A DNA stretch of 64,000 bases from Actinomycetes bacterium. GTDB taxonomy: Bacteria; Actinomycetota; Actinomycetes; Actinomycetales; Dermatophilaceae. Made by a program: the position numbers and the translations under genes. This document shows, in pieces, positions 16,963-25,599 of the stretch. The stretch spans positions 30,516 through 94,515 of the forward strand of contig JAEZWF010000056.1 of the NCBI GenBank assembly GCA_023420415.1. The letters are read 5' to 3'. Within the stretch, counting starts at the first letter, position 1; each line of letters begins with the position of its first letter. The notes below the pieces were generated by a model. The model was not told where the DNA came from, made no database searches, and saw only the letters and a program-made list of their open reading frames with translations.

Positions 16963-17822
16963 GGGTCGTCGTCGCGGGTCTCGTCCCGCGTTTCGGCGCG
17001 GGCGTCGTCGAGCTGGGTCTCGGGGTTGCTCGACATGTCCCGGACCACTGCCCCGTCGCCGGTGAGGGTGTCGTGGCGGCCGGGAGTGGGGTCGTCCTCG
17101 CTCGGCACGTCGCGGGTCGGGTCGTCGCTGCTGAGCAACGCCTCGAGCAGCCCGCCACCGAGCCGCCGGAAGCAGCGTCGCGGCCGTTCGCGGTCGAGCA
17201 CCGCGACCTCGAGCTGGGCCGGGGTGAGGGTGCGGTCGGCGCCGCCGGACGGGTCCTTGCCGAGCTCGGTGACAGCGAGACCGAGCGCCTCCCCGAGGCT
17301 GAGCCCGGGGCGCCACCGGTCCTTCAGGCCGGTCTCGATCTGCTCGGCGGCACCACCCATGGCGACGAAGCCGTACTCGTCGGCGACCGACCCGTCGTAG
17401 GTCAGCCGGTAGATCTGGTCGGACGCCTCGTCGGTGCCCACCTCGGCCACGACGATCTCGACCTCGTAGGGCTTGGACTCCTGGGTGAACACGGTGCCGA
17501 GTGTCTGCGCGTAGGCGTTGGCCAGGCCCCGCGCCGTCACGTCGGTGCGGTCGTAGGAGTAGCCGCGCAGGTCGGCATACCGCACACCTGCCACGCGCAG
17601 GTTCTCGAACTCGTTGTACTTCCCCACCGCCGCGAACGCGATGCGGTCGTAGATCTCGGAGATCTTGTGCAGGGCCCGCGAGGGGTTCTCGGCGACGAAC
17701 GCGATGCCCTTGTCGTAACCGAGCACGACGACGGACCGGCCGCGGGCAATTCCCTTGCGCGCGTAGTCGGCCCGGTCCTTCATCAGCTGCTCGGGCGAGA
17801 CGTAGAACGGCATGCTGCTCAT
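16953..17822 (-). CDS. prcA: Proteasome alpha subunit PrcA
   Basis: A 289-residue alpha-type subunit that forms the outer, gating rings of the 20S core. The N-terminus 'FYVSPEQLMKDRADYARKGIARG' matches actinobacterial PrcA, with the H0 helix and gate residues. 'AFVAENPSRALHKISEIYDRIAFAAVG' is the conserved core. An acidic/polar tail of about 50 residues follows the fold, longer than in Mycobacterium. The start ATG overlaps the prcB stop by four bases (ATGA), so prcB and prcA are coupled, giving equal subunit supply. Confidence 0.96.
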   Translation of the reverse strand: MSSMPFYVSPEQLMKDRADYARKGIARGRSVVVLGYDKGIAFVAENPSRALHKISEIYDRIAFAAVGKYNEFENLRVAGVRYADLRGYSYDRTDVTARGLANAYAQTLGTVFTQESKPYEVEIVVAEVGTDEASDQIYRLTYDGSVADEYGFVAMGGAAEQIETGLKDRWRPGLSLGEALGLAVTELGKDPSGGADRTLTPAQLEVAVLDRERPRRCFRRLGGGLLEALLSSDDPTRDVPSEDDPTPGRHDTLTGDGAVVRDMSSNPETQLDDARAETRDETRDDDPNA

Positions 17823-18646
17823 CGCGCACCTCCCGGGTTGCCCTGACGGTCGGCGATGACGGACTCGACCACCGCGGTGAGCGCGTCCTCGGTGACGAAA
17901 CGCACGCCCTCGGCGTCGATCACCGCCACGGTCGGCCAGATGCGCCGACCGAGGTCGGGTCCGCCGGTCGCCGAGTCGTCGTCGGCGGCGTCGTAGAGCG
18001 CCTCGATGGCAACCCGCACGGCGTCGTCACCCGACAGCCCCGGGCGCCACAGCTTCTTGAGCGATCCGCGCGCGAACAGCGAACCCGAGCCCACGCTGTG
18101 GTGGTCGTGCTCCTCGTAGCACCCACCGGTCACGTCGTAGGAGAAGATCCGCCCGGTGTTCCGCTCGAGGTCGTAGCCCGCGAACATCGGCACCACGGAC
18201 AGCCCCTGCATCGCCATGCCGAGGTTGCCGCGGATCATCGCGGCGAGCCGGTTTGCCTTGCCCTCCAACGAAAGCAGCGTGCCCTCGATCTTCTCGTAGT
18301 GCTCGAGCTCGACCTGGAACAGCTTGACCAGCTCGATCGCGATGCCGGCCGTGCCGGCGATCCCGACCGCGGAGTACTCGTCGGCCGCGAAGACCTTCTC
18401 CATGTCGCGGTTGGCGATGATGTTGCCCATCGTGGCGCGCCGGTCGCCGGCCATGACAACGCCCCCCTCGCTGGTCACCGTGACGATGGTGGTGCCGTGC
18501 GGCGCCTCGAGGGTGCTGCCAGGGGGCAGCGCGCGGCGCGAGGGCAACAGCTCGGGCGCGTGGTCACCGACGAACTCGGTGAACGAGGATGAGCCGGGCG
18601 AGAGGTATGCCGCGGGGAGCTTCCCGGCGTGGGGTCCAGTGGTCAC
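17819..18646 (-). CDS. prcB: Proteasome beta subunit PrcB
   Basis: A 275-residue catalytic subunit. A propeptide of 51 residues ends 'LEAPHG', and self-cleavage would expose Thr52 ('TTIVTV') as the N-terminal nucleophile. Supporting active-site residues appear as 'GDRRATMGN' (Asp/Arg) and Lys near 'DMEKVFAAD'. 'GSGSLFARGSLKK' is the conserved late motif. It starts at GTG 18646, overlapping the pup stop (GTGA), and its own stop overlaps the prcA start, so pup-prcB-prcA is a continuous coupled cistron set. Confidence 0.96.
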   Translation of the reverse strand: MTTGPHAGKLPAAYLSPGSSSFTEFVGDHAPELLPSRRALPPGSTLEAPHGTTIVTVTSEGGVVMAGDRRATMGNIIANRDMEKVFAADEYSAVGIAGTAGIAIELVKLFQVELEHYEKIEGTLLSLEGKANRLAAMIRGNLGMAMQGLSVVPMFAGYDLERNTGRIFSYDVTGGCYEEHDHHSVGSGSLFARGSLKKLWRPGLSGDDAVRVAIEALYDAADDDSATGGPDLGRRIWPTVAVIDAEGVRFVTEDALTAVVESVIADRQGNPGGAR

Positions 18647-18849
18647 TGGCCACCCTTCTGGACGAAGCCGCGCACGAACTCCTCGGCGTTGGACTCCAGC
18701 ACGCCGTCGATCTCGTCCAGCACGCTGTCGATGTCGGAGTCGAGGTTCTCCTTGCGGGCGCTCGCCTCCGGTGACGCGGGAGTGGGCTCCGGGGCCTCGT
18801 CGGGCGCGTCGTCGCGCCGCTGCGGGCGGCTCTGTTCCTGGCTCGGCAT
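18643..18849 (-). CDS. pup: Prokaryotic ubiquitin-like protein Pup
   Basis: A 68-residue, highly charged, probably disordered protein ending 'FVRGFVQKGGQ'. The C-terminal Gln must be deamidated to Glu by Dop before PafA can ligate it to lysines. The helix that docks on Mpa is in 'DSDIDSVLDEIDGVLESNAEEFV' (about residues 38-60). It starts at ATG 18849 after a gggagg-type site, and its stop overlaps the prcB start. The GGQ ending is the usual actinobacterial form. Confidence 0.97.
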   Translation of the reverse strand: MPSQEQSRPQRRDDAPDEAPEPTPASPEASARKENLDSDIDSVLDEIDGVLESNAEEFVRGFVQKGGQ

Positions 18850-18887
18850 GTCACTGCCTCCCTCTCGTCGCGGGTTCTGTGTCGACC

Positions 18888-20405
18888 CTAGCCCGATGCC
18901 GAGGCCAACTCACGCAGCAGGGTCTCGGCGTCCGGACTACGGTCCAACAACGCGCCGACCCCAGCCCTCGTCCCCCGCAACGGCTCCAGCATCGGCACGC
19001 GCTGCAGGGACGGCTGGCCGGGGATGTCGAAGATCACCGAGTCCCACGAGGCGGCCGCGATCTGGTCCGGGTACTTCTCGAGGCACTTGCCGCGGAAATA
19101 GGCGCGGGTGTCGGGCGGCGGCTCGTGGACGGCCTCGTGCACCTGCTCGTCACTCACGAGCTCCTCGAACCGGCCGGCGCGGCGCAGCTTGTGGAAGATG
19201 CCCTTGTCCGCGCGCACGTCGGACCACTGGATGTCGATGGCCCGCAGCCGCGGGTCCGACCACTCCAGTCCGTCCCGGTCGATGTAGCCCTGCATGACCT
19301 GCTGCTTGCCGACCCAGTCGACCTCACGGGCGGCCTCGCTCGGGTCACGCTCGAGCTTGTCGAGGACGACACCCCACCAGTGCATGACCTCGGTGGTGTC
19401 CTCGTCGAGCTCGCCGGCATACCGCTCCTGCAGGTAGCGCTCGGCGAGCTCGCGGTAGCGCCACTGCAGCTGGACCGCGGTCGTGGTCGACCCGTCGCGC
19501 AGCTCGATCAGCTCGGCGCAGCTCGGGTCGTGGCTGACCTTCTGGAGGGTGGCGACCGGGCGGGCCACGGTCAGGTCGAGGTCGATGGCGCGGTCCTCGA
19601 TCATGGCCAGCACCAGCGAGGTCGTGCCGAGCTTGAGCAGGTTGGCGACGTCGCAGTGGTTGGCGTCCCCGATGATGACGTGCAGCCGCCGGTAGAGGTC
19701 GGCCACGGCGTGCGGCTCGTCGCGGGTGTTGATGATCGGCCGCTTGAGGGTCGTCTCGAGCCCGACCTCGACCTCGAAGAAGTCGCTGCGCTGGCTCAGC
19801 TGGAACCCTGGTTTGCGCGAGTCCATCCCGATGCCGACCCGTCCCGACCCGGTGAAGACCTGCCGCGTGACGAAGAACGGCACGAGGTGGCGCACGATCT
19901 CGGTGAACGGGGTCTCGCGGCGCATGAGGTAGTTCTCGTGCGTGCCGTAGGACTGGCCCTTGCCGTCGGTGTTGTTCTTGTAGAGGTTCACCCCCGGCGG
20001 CACCTGCGAGAGGCGACGCACCGACTCGGCCATGATCAGCTCACCGGCCCGGTCGTAGGCCACGGCCGCCCGCGGCGAGGTGACCTCGGGTGAGGAGTAC
20101 TCCGGGTGAGCGTGGTCGACGTAGAGGCGCGCGCCGTTGGTGAGCACGACGTTGGCGAGCGTCGGGTCCTCCTCGTCGGTGAGCTGGCTCGGGTCCGCGA
20201 CCCCGCGGGCCATGTCGAACCCCCGCGCGTCCCGCAGTGGCGCCTCGTCGGCGTAGTCCCACGACGCGTGCGCCGCCCGAATGCCCTGGGCCGAGGCGTA
20301 GGCGTTGACGACCTGCCCCGACAGGATCATCGGGTTGGCCGTCGGGTCGCCCGGCACCGAGATGCCGTACTCGGTCTCGATGCCCATCACCCTGCGAACA
20401 CTCAT
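18888..20405 (-). CDS. dop: Deamidase/depupylase of Pup, Dop
   Basis: About 505 residues from ATG 20405 ('MSVRRVMGIETEYGISVPGD'). It has the same fold as PafA but carries the longer N-terminal insertion (Dop loop region, about residues 37-75: 'AAHASWDYADEAPLRDARGF'). Metal and nucleotide residues are in 'GIETEYG', 'ARLYVDHAHPEYSSPE' and 'INTRDEPH'. Dop deamidates the Pup C-terminal Gln and also removes Pup from substrates. It is upstream of pup on the same strand with 38 bases between, likely one operon. The preceding esterase gene is divergent. Confidence 0.95.
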   Translation of the reverse strand: MSVRRVMGIETEYGISVPGDPTANPMILSGQVVNAYASAQGIRAAHASWDYADEAPLRDARGFDMARGVADPSQLTDEEDPTLANVVLTNGARLYVDHAHPEYSSPEVTSPRAAVAYDRAGELIMAESVRRLSQVPPGVNLYKNNTDGKGQSYGTHENYLMRRETPFTEIVRHLVPFFVTRQVFTGSGRVGIGMDSRKPGFQLSQRSDFFEVEVGLETTLKRPIINTRDEPHAVADLYRRLHVIIGDANHCDVANLLKLGTTSLVLAMIEDRAIDLDLTVARPVATLQKVSHDPSCAELIELRDGSTTTAVQLQWRYRELAERYLQERYAGELDEDTTEVMHWWGVVLDKLERDPSEAAREVDWVGKQQVMQGYIDRDGLEWSDPRLRAIDIQWSDVRADKGIFHKLRRAGRFEELVSDEQVHEAVHEPPPDTRAYFRGKCLEKYPDQIAAASWDSVIFDIPGQPSLQRVPMLEPLRGTRAGVGALLDRSPDAETLLRELASASG

Positions 20406-20437
20406 GATGGTCAATCTAGGTGACAGACTGCGGCGTC

Positions 20438-21448
20438 ATGCGGCACTCCCCCTTCGCGATGCCGGTCCGGATGGCCGCGCTGACGGCCCTGCTCGACAAC
20501 GTCCTGCGCCCGCCGGTGGAGCGGCTCACGCCCGCGCAGCTGGCGAAGGAGCGCGGCGTGGCATACCCGGCCCGCCCGCCGTTCACCTGGGTGACCGGCC
20601 CGGTCGACCGCAGGGTCGGCATCACCTACGGCACCGCGCCGGCCCGGGACGGCTACGAGGTCCCGCTGCGGGTCTACCGGCCGCGCAGCGTCCGCGACGC
20701 CGACACCGACGTGCCCGTCATCGTGTTCGCCCACGGCGGTGGGTACGCCAGCGGCAACGTCGTCCTCTACGACGCGCTGTGCACCCACCTGGCCCAGCAG
20801 GTGCGGGCCGTGGTCGTCAGCGTCGACTACCGCCTCGCCCCGGAGCACCGCGCACCGACGGCCGCTCACGACGTCATCGACGCGGCGACCTGGGTGGCCC
20901 TGCAGAGCGACGTGCTGCGTGCGGACACCACGCGGCTGGCCCTGTGCGGCGACAGCGCGGGCGGGGCGCTGGCGGCCGTCGCGGCGCAGGCGCTGCGCGA
21001 CGCGGGCGACTACCCCGTCCTGCTCCAGGCCCTCATCTACCCCGCGACCGACATGACGCTGTCCTCACCCTCGATCGCCGAGCTCCGCGACGCCCCGATG
21101 CTGACCCGCACCAGCATCGAGACCTACCGCGGCCTCTACTGCCCGGATCGTGAGATGTGGCGCGACCCGCTCGTGTCGCCGCTCTTCGGGCGGCTGGCCG
21201 GTGTGGCACCCGCGCTGATCCAGACCGCCGACCTCGACCCGTTGCGTGACGACGGCACCCGATATGCCGCCGCGTTGCGCGATGCGGGCGTGCCCGTGCG
21301 GCTCACGAACTACCTGCGGGTCCCCCACGGCTTCGCCTCCATCCCGGGAGCCACGCCGATGGGACCGCAGCACCGGGCCGAGCTCGTGGGCGAGCTGAGA
21401 CGACACCTGTATGCCGCCGACCCACCATCGAGCGGCGTGGCGAGTTAG
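20438..21448 (+). CDS. Alpha/beta hydrolase (HSL-type esterase/lipase)
   Basis: About 336 residues. It has the hormone-sensitive-lipase family oxyanion motif 'HGGGYASG' near residue 102, nucleophile 'GDSAGG' near 178, acid in 'DLDPLRDDG' and the catalytic His in 'RVPHGFASI' near 304. It hydrolyses carboxyl esters; the substrate is unknown. No signal peptide, so cytoplasmic. ATG 20438 is preferred over GTG 20420, but neither has a clear ribosome site. The gene is divergent from dop across about 30 bases. Its 3' end holds one arm of an inverted GTATGCC pair. Confidence 0.88.
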   Translation: MRHSPFAMPVRMAALTALLDNVLRPPVERLTPAQLAKERGVAYPARPPFTWVTGPVDRRVGITYGTAPARDGYEVPLRVYRPRSVRDADTDVPVIVFAHGGGYASGNVVLYDALCTHLAQQVRAVVVSVDYRLAPEHRAPTAAHDVIDAATWVALQSDVLRADTTRLALCGDSAGGALAAVAAQALRDAGDYPVLLQALIYPATDMTLSSPSIAELRDAPMLTRTSIETYRGLYCPDREMWRDPLVSPLFGRLAGVAPALIQTADLDPLRDDGTRYAAALRDAGVPVRLTNYLRVPHGFASIPGATPMGPQHRAELVGELRRHLYAADPPSSGVAS

Positions 21449-21475
21449 GCTCGCACCGAGGTCGCCGCGGCATAC
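21409..21475. repeat. Inverted GTATGCC pair straddling the esterase stop codon
   Basis: GTATGCCGC begins at 21409 inside the last codons of the esterase gene, and its complement GCGGCATAC ends at 21475 after the stop. The outer 9 bp are perfect, with a further partial match (GAC/GTC) inside. It looks like a weaker version of the terminator-like hairpins at 15032, 31602 and 58203. Confidence 0.5.
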
Positions 21476-21510
21476 CTCGACGTCGCCCCCACGCACCCCC
21501 AGGGAGACCC

Positions 21511-22500
21511 ATGCGGGACATCGTGATCTTCAGCGGGAGCGCGCATCGTGCGCTGGCCCAACGCATCTGTGGCGCACTGGGGGTCGAGCTCTCCCCTGCT
21601 GACATCACCCGGTTCAGCAACGACTGCCTCCAGGCGCAGCTGCTGGCCAACTGCCGCCAGCGCGACGTCTACATCATCCAGCCGCTGGTCCCGCCGACCC
21701 AGGAGCACCTCATGGAGCTCCTCCTCATGATCGATGCCGCGCGGGGCGCCTCGGCAGCCCAGATCACCGCGGTCATCCCGCACTACGCCTACGCCCGTTC
21801 GGACAAGAAGGACGCCTCCCGCATCTCCCTCGGTGGCCGTCTCGTCGCCGACATGCTGGTCTCCGCCGGGGCCGACCGCGTCCTGACCATGACCCTGCAC
21901 GCACCGCAGGTGCACGGGTTCTTCTCCGTCCCGGTCGACCACCTCACCGCCATCGGTGTGCTGGCCGACCACTTCCGCGGACGCGACCTCGACAACTCGG
22001 TGGTGGTCTCGCCCGACCTCGGCAACGCCAAGACGGCCACGCAGTTCGCGCGGCTGCTCGGACTGCCCGTGGCGGCGGGGAGCAAGCAGCGGCTCGCCGA
22101 CGACCGGGTCGTGATCGACGACATCGTCGGTGACGTGGAGGGCAAGCGCGCCATCGTGCTCGACGACGAGATCGCCACCGGCGGGTCGATCATCGAGCTG
22201 CTGGAGCGGCTCAAGGACCTCGGCTGCACCAGTGCCGACATCGCCTGCACCCATGGACTTTTCGCGGGCAAGGCCGTCGAGCGGCTGCGTGACCACCCCA
22301 TGATCGGTGAGGTCGTCACCACCGACACGGTGCCCGCGCCGGCCGACTGGCCCGAGCTGCGGGTGCGCACCGTCGCCCAGCTGTTCGCCGAGGCGATCAG
22401 CCGCATCCACGCCGGCGAGTCCGTCAGCAGCCTGTTCGACGGCGTCGACCCCACCCATGCGCCGCCGCAGGCCACGCTGTTCGACAAGGTGCACGTGTGA
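21511..22500 (+). CDS. Ribose-phosphate diphosphokinase (PRPP synthetase), divergent paralogue
   Basis: A 329-residue enzyme with the PRPP synthetase layout: 'HYAYARSDKKD' (ATP flexible loop region, about residue 90), a 'VSPDLGNAKTATQFAR' strand, and the phosphoribosyl-binding loop 'VLDDEIATGGSI' near 217. It makes PRPP from ribose 5-phosphate and ATP. The loop differs from the usual 'DDMIDTGGT', and the canonical housekeeping prs normally sits beside glmU, so this is probably a second, divergent copy. Start ATG 21511 follows a gggaga site. The stop overlaps the DUF3054 start. Confidence 0.82.
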   Translation: MRDIVIFSGSAHRALAQRICGALGVELSPADITRFSNDCLQAQLLANCRQRDVYIIQPLVPPTQEHLMELLLMIDAARGASAAQITAVIPHYAYARSDKKDASRISLGGRLVADMLVSAGADRVLTMTLHAPQVHGFFSVPVDHLTAIGVLADHFRGRDLDNSVVVSPDLGNAKTATQFARLLGLPVAAGSKQRLADDRVVIDDIVGDVEGKRAIVLDDEIATGGSIIELLERLKDLGCTSADIACTHGLFAGKAVERLRDHPMIGEVVTTDTVPAPADWPELRVRTVAQLFAEAISRIHAGESVSSLFDGVDPTHAPPQATLFDKVHV

Positions 22501-22907
22501 GCCGAGTCGTCGCGTATGCCGTCGATGCGCTCTTCATCGTGCTCTTCGCCACCCTCGGCCGGATGAGCCACGCGGAGGGCGTCACCTGGGGCGGCGTTCT
22601 CGGGGTGGCGTGGCCGTTCCTCGTGGCGTGCGCCGTGGGGTGGGTGGTCGCCTCGCGGGTGCGCGCCTGGCCGGTGCGTATGCCGGGTTCGGCCGTGATG
22701 TGGATCGTCACCGTCGTCCTGGGGCTGGCGCTGCGGGTGGCGACCGGTGGCGGGTTCGCGTGGTCCTTCGGCCTCGTGACGCTGCTGGTCCTCGGGTTCT
22801 TCCTCATTGGTTGGCGCTGCGCCGCCGAGGTGGCGCGGTTCGGCGCGAACGGCCTCACCCGCTGGTCCGAGCGCAACGCCCGCGAGAACGCCCGGGCGCG
22901 ACGCTGA
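22497..22907 (+). CDS. DUF3054 family integral membrane protein
   Basis: A 136-residue protein with about four hydrophobic helices ('VVAYAVDALFIVLFATLGRMSH', 'WPFLVACAVGWVVASRVRAWP', 'MWIVTVVLGLALRVATGGG', 'LVTLLVLGFFLIGWRC') and the conserved Asp and 'GRxSH' of DUF3054. Function is unknown. Start GTG at 22497 overlaps the PRPP synthetase stop by four bases, so it is translationally coupled. It converges with the sterol desaturase-like gene with no spacer. Confidence 0.8.
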   Translation: MSRVVAYAVDALFIVLFATLGRMSHAEGVTWGGVLGVAWPFLVACAVGWVVASRVRAWPVRMPGSAVMWIVTVVLGLALRVATGGGFAWSFGLVTLLVLGFFLIGWRCAAEVARFGANGLTRWSERNARENARARR

Positions 22908-23759
22908 TCAGCGCTCGGGCGACCACCCGGGCGGTGCGAACACGTAACCCAGCCGCTCCCGCCACCCCTTGGCCGACCGCAGCTGCCGGCCCATCGCAGC
23001 GAACTCGCCGTACTGCAGCCGGAACGGGTTGAACGTCGTGACCGGGTGGGTCAGGCCATAGGTCGGCCGCTCCTCCTCCTCGGCGAAGGAGCCGAACAGC
23101 CGGTCCCAGATGATGAGGATGCCGCCGTAGTTGCGGTCGAGGTACTTCGCGTCGCTCGCGTGGTGGACGCGGTGGTGCGACGGCGTGTTGAAAACGAACT
23201 CGAAGGGACGCCACAGCTTCGGGACCGTCTCGGTGTGCACCCAGAACTGGTAGATCAGGTTGAGCGAGAACGCGAAGAAGATCATCCACGGCGGCACGCC
23301 CAGCAAAGGCAGCGGCACCCAGAACAGCAGCTCACCCCACGGGTTCCACTTCTGCCGCAGGGCCGTCGTGTAGTTGAACTTCTCGCTGCTGTGGTGCGCC
23401 TGGTGCATGGCCCACAGGACGCGCACCCGGTGGCTGGAGCGGTGGTAGGAGTACCAGAGGAAGTCCACGGCCAGCAGGACCCCGACCCACGTCCACCACT
23501 GGCGCGGGTCGAGCCGAAGCGGTGTCACGGCATACAGGGCCGTGTAGAGCACGAGCGCCAGCGCCCGCGCCCCCAGGTTGACCACGACCGATCCCACGCC
23601 CATCGACAGGCTCGCCGCCGAGTCCTTGCCGGTGTGGCCGGCATACCGGGGCGCGTCGTCGTCGGTCTCCAGGACGCGCAGGGCGACGAGCTCGACCACG
23701 ATGAAGAGCACGAAGAACGGCACGGCGAGCAGCGTCGGCTCGCGCAGCAGGTGGTCCAC
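22908..23759 (-). CDS. Sterol desaturase / fatty acid hydroxylase family membrane protein
   Basis: A 283-residue di-iron membrane oxygenase. The conserved His clusters are present: 'HRSSHRVRVLWAMHQAHHSS' (HxxxH and HxxHH, about residues 107-126) and a later 'HRVHHASD' near 200. Several hydrophobic helices flank them. The family hydroxylates or desaturates lipids and sterol-like or carotenoid substrates; the substrate here is unknown. Starts at GTG 23759. A perfect 8-bp dyad lies 7-25 bases upstream, which may be its operator. It is downstream of mpa on the same strand, but the dyad suggests independent control. Confidence 0.85.
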   Translation of the reverse strand: MDHLLREPTLLAVPFFVLFIVVELVALRVLETDDDAPRYAGHTGKDSAASLSMGVGSVVVNLGARALALVLYTALYAVTPLRLDPRQWWTWVGVLLAVDFLWYSYHRSSHRVRVLWAMHQAHHSSEKFNYTTALRQKWNPWGELLFWVPLPLLGVPPWMIFFAFSLNLIYQFWVHTETVPKLWRPFEFVFNTPSHHRVHHASDAKYLDRNYGGILIIWDRLFGSFAEEEERPTYGLTHPVTTFNPFRLQYGEFAAMGRQLRSAKGWRERLGYVFAPPGWSPER

Positions 23760-23765
23760 CCGGCC

Positions 23766-23784
23766 AACTTACCGCAGGTAAGTT
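23766..23784. promoter_or_regulatory. 8-bp palindrome upstream of sterol desaturase-like gene
   Basis: AACTTACC (23766-23773) and GGTAAGTT (23777-23784) are perfect reverse complements with a 3-base centre. The site fills the short gap between the mpa stop and the GTG of the desaturase-like gene. Its AT-rich TTACC...GGTAA form resembles operators of TetR-type repressors; the regulator is not in the window. Confidence 0.5.
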
Positions 23785-23786
23785 TG

Positions 23787-25526
23787 CTACAGGTACTGCC
23801 CGGTGTTGGCGACGTTGTCGATCGAGCGCCCCGGCTCGGTGCCGCTCTTGCCGGTGATGAGGGTGCGGATGTAGACGATCCGCTCGCCCTTCTTGCCGGA
23901 GATGCGGGCCCAGTCGTCGGGGTTGGTGGTGTTCGGGAGGTCCTCGTTCTCCTTGAACTCGTCGACGCAGCTGGCGAGCAGGTGGTCGACCCGGATGCCG
24001 CGCTGGGCGGAGGTGAGGAAGTCCTTGATCGCCATCTTCTTGGCGCGGTCGACGATGTTCTGGATCATCGCGCCGGAGTTGAAGTCCTTGAAGTAGAGGA
24101 CCTCCTTGTCACCGTTGGCGTAGGTCACCTCGAGGAAGCGGTTGTCCTCGATCTCGGAGTACATCCGCTCGACCGTGGCCGTGATCATCGCGTCGACCGT
24201 GGCCTGCTTGGACCCACCGTGCTCGGCCAGGTCGTGCTCGTGCAGCGGCAGCTCGGCGGTGAGGTACTTGGTGAAGATGTCGCGGGCGCTCTCGGCGTCG
24301 GGACGCTCGATCTTGATCTTCACGTCGAGGCGGCCCGGGCGCAGGATCGCGGGGTCGATCATGTCCTCGCGGTTGGAGGCGCCGATGACGATGACGTTCT
24401 CGAGCCGCTCGACACCGTCGATCTCGGACAGCAGCTGCGGCACGATCGTGGTCTCGACGTCGGAGGAGACGCCCGATCCGCGGGTGCGGAACAGCGAGTC
24501 CATCTCGTCGAAGAACACGACGACAGGCGTTCCGCCGGAAGCCTTTTCGCGCGCCCGCTGGAAGATAAGCCGGATGTGCCGCTCGGTCTCGCCGACGTAC
24601 TTGTTGAGCAGCTCGGGACCCTTGATGTTGAGGAAGAACGACTTGCCGACCGGCTTGCCCTCCTTCTCGGCGACCTTCTTCGCCAGGCTCGACGCGACCG
24701 CCTTGGCGATGAGCGTCTTGCCGCAGCCGGGCGGGCCGTAGAGCAGCACACCCTTCGGCGGCTTGAGCTGGTGCTCGGTGAACAGGTCGGGGTGCAGGTA
24801 GGGCAGCTCGACGGCGTCGCGGATCGCCTCGATCTGGCCGGCGAGCCCACCGATGTCCTCGTAGTCGATGTCGGGGACCTCTTCGAGGACGAGCTCGGCG
24901 ACCTCGGCCTTGGGGATGCGCTCGTAGACGAACCCGGACCTCGGCTCGAGCATGACGGCGTCACCGACGCGCAGCGGTTCGCCCTCGAGCGAGTCGGCGA
25001 TGCGCGCCACCCGCTCCTCGTCGGCGTGCGCGACGACGAGCACCCGGCCCTCGCCGAGCATCTCCTTGATCATCACGACCTCGCCGACCCGCTCGAACCC
25101 GCAGGTGGCGACGACGTTCATGGCCTCGTTGAGACGGACCTCGCGGCCCTGGGAGAGGTCGGCCGGGTCGACGGCGGGGCTCACGGCGACGTGCATCTTG
25201 CGACCGCCGGTGAGGATGTCGACGGTGGCGTCGTCATAGGACTCGAGGATCACGCCGTATGCCGCGGGAGGTTGCGCGAGGCGGTCGACCTCGCCCTTGA
25301 GCGTGACGATCTGCTCGCGGGCCTCCTTGAGCGTGCGGACGAGCCGCTCGTTCTGGGAGGAGATCGTGGCGAGGTTCGACTGCAGCTGCAGGACCTTCGT
25401 CTCGAGCTCGCGCGATCGTGCCGGGGCGTCGGCGAGGCGTTGCCGCAGGGCGGCGACCTCCTCGGCGAGGAGCTCGGCCTGCCGGCGCTCGTCGGACTGG
25501 CCGTCGGGGCGGTGCTGGTCGGTCAT
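23787..25526 (-). CDS. mpa: Proteasome-associated AAA ATPase Mpa (ARC)
   Basis: A 579-residue hexameric unfoldase that binds Pup and feeds substrates into PrcAB. Order of parts: N-terminal coiled coil (about 15-85, Pup-binding), two OB folds (about 90-235), AAA module with Walker A 'GPPGCGKT' near 265, Walker B 'VVFFDEMDSLF' near 330 and arginine fingers beyond, then the C-terminal 'NTGQYL' tail, whose GQYL inserts into the alpha-ring pockets. The ATG 25526 is chosen for its gaggga site; upstream in-frame codons lack conservation. It follows trmI on the same strand, as in other actinobacteria. Confidence 0.96.
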   Translation of the reverse strand: MTDQHRPDGQSDERRQAELLAEEVAALRQRLADAPARSRELETKVLQLQSNLATISSQNERLVRTLKEAREQIVTLKGEVDRLAQPPAAYGVILESYDDATVDILTGGRKMHVAVSPAVDPADLSQGREVRLNEAMNVVATCGFERVGEVVMIKEMLGEGRVLVVAHADEERVARIADSLEGEPLRVGDAVMLEPRSGFVYERIPKAEVAELVLEEVPDIDYEDIGGLAGQIEAIRDAVELPYLHPDLFTEHQLKPPKGVLLYGPPGCGKTLIAKAVASSLAKKVAEKEGKPVGKSFFLNIKGPELLNKYVGETERHIRLIFQRAREKASGGTPVVVFFDEMDSLFRTRGSGVSSDVETTIVPQLLSEIDGVERLENVIVIGASNREDMIDPAILRPGRLDVKIKIERPDAESARDIFTKYLTAELPLHEHDLAEHGGSKQATVDAMITATVERMYSEIEDNRFLEVTYANGDKEVLYFKDFNSGAMIQNIVDRAKKMAIKDFLTSAQRGIRVDHLLASCVDEFKENEDLPNTTNPDDWARISGKKGERIVYIRTLITGKSGTEPGRSIDNVANTGQYL

Positions 25527-25599
25527 GTCGACTCCCTCGGTGGCGGACGACGTTCGCACCGACCGGGTTACCCGGCCGATGCCCCAACCTAACTCCGAT

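Noticed and set aside
23046..25592. 848-codon open frame opposite mpa and the sterol desaturase-like gene
   Set aside because: It spans two convincing minus-strand genes and has the Asp/Val/Leu/Arg composition of an antisense frame.
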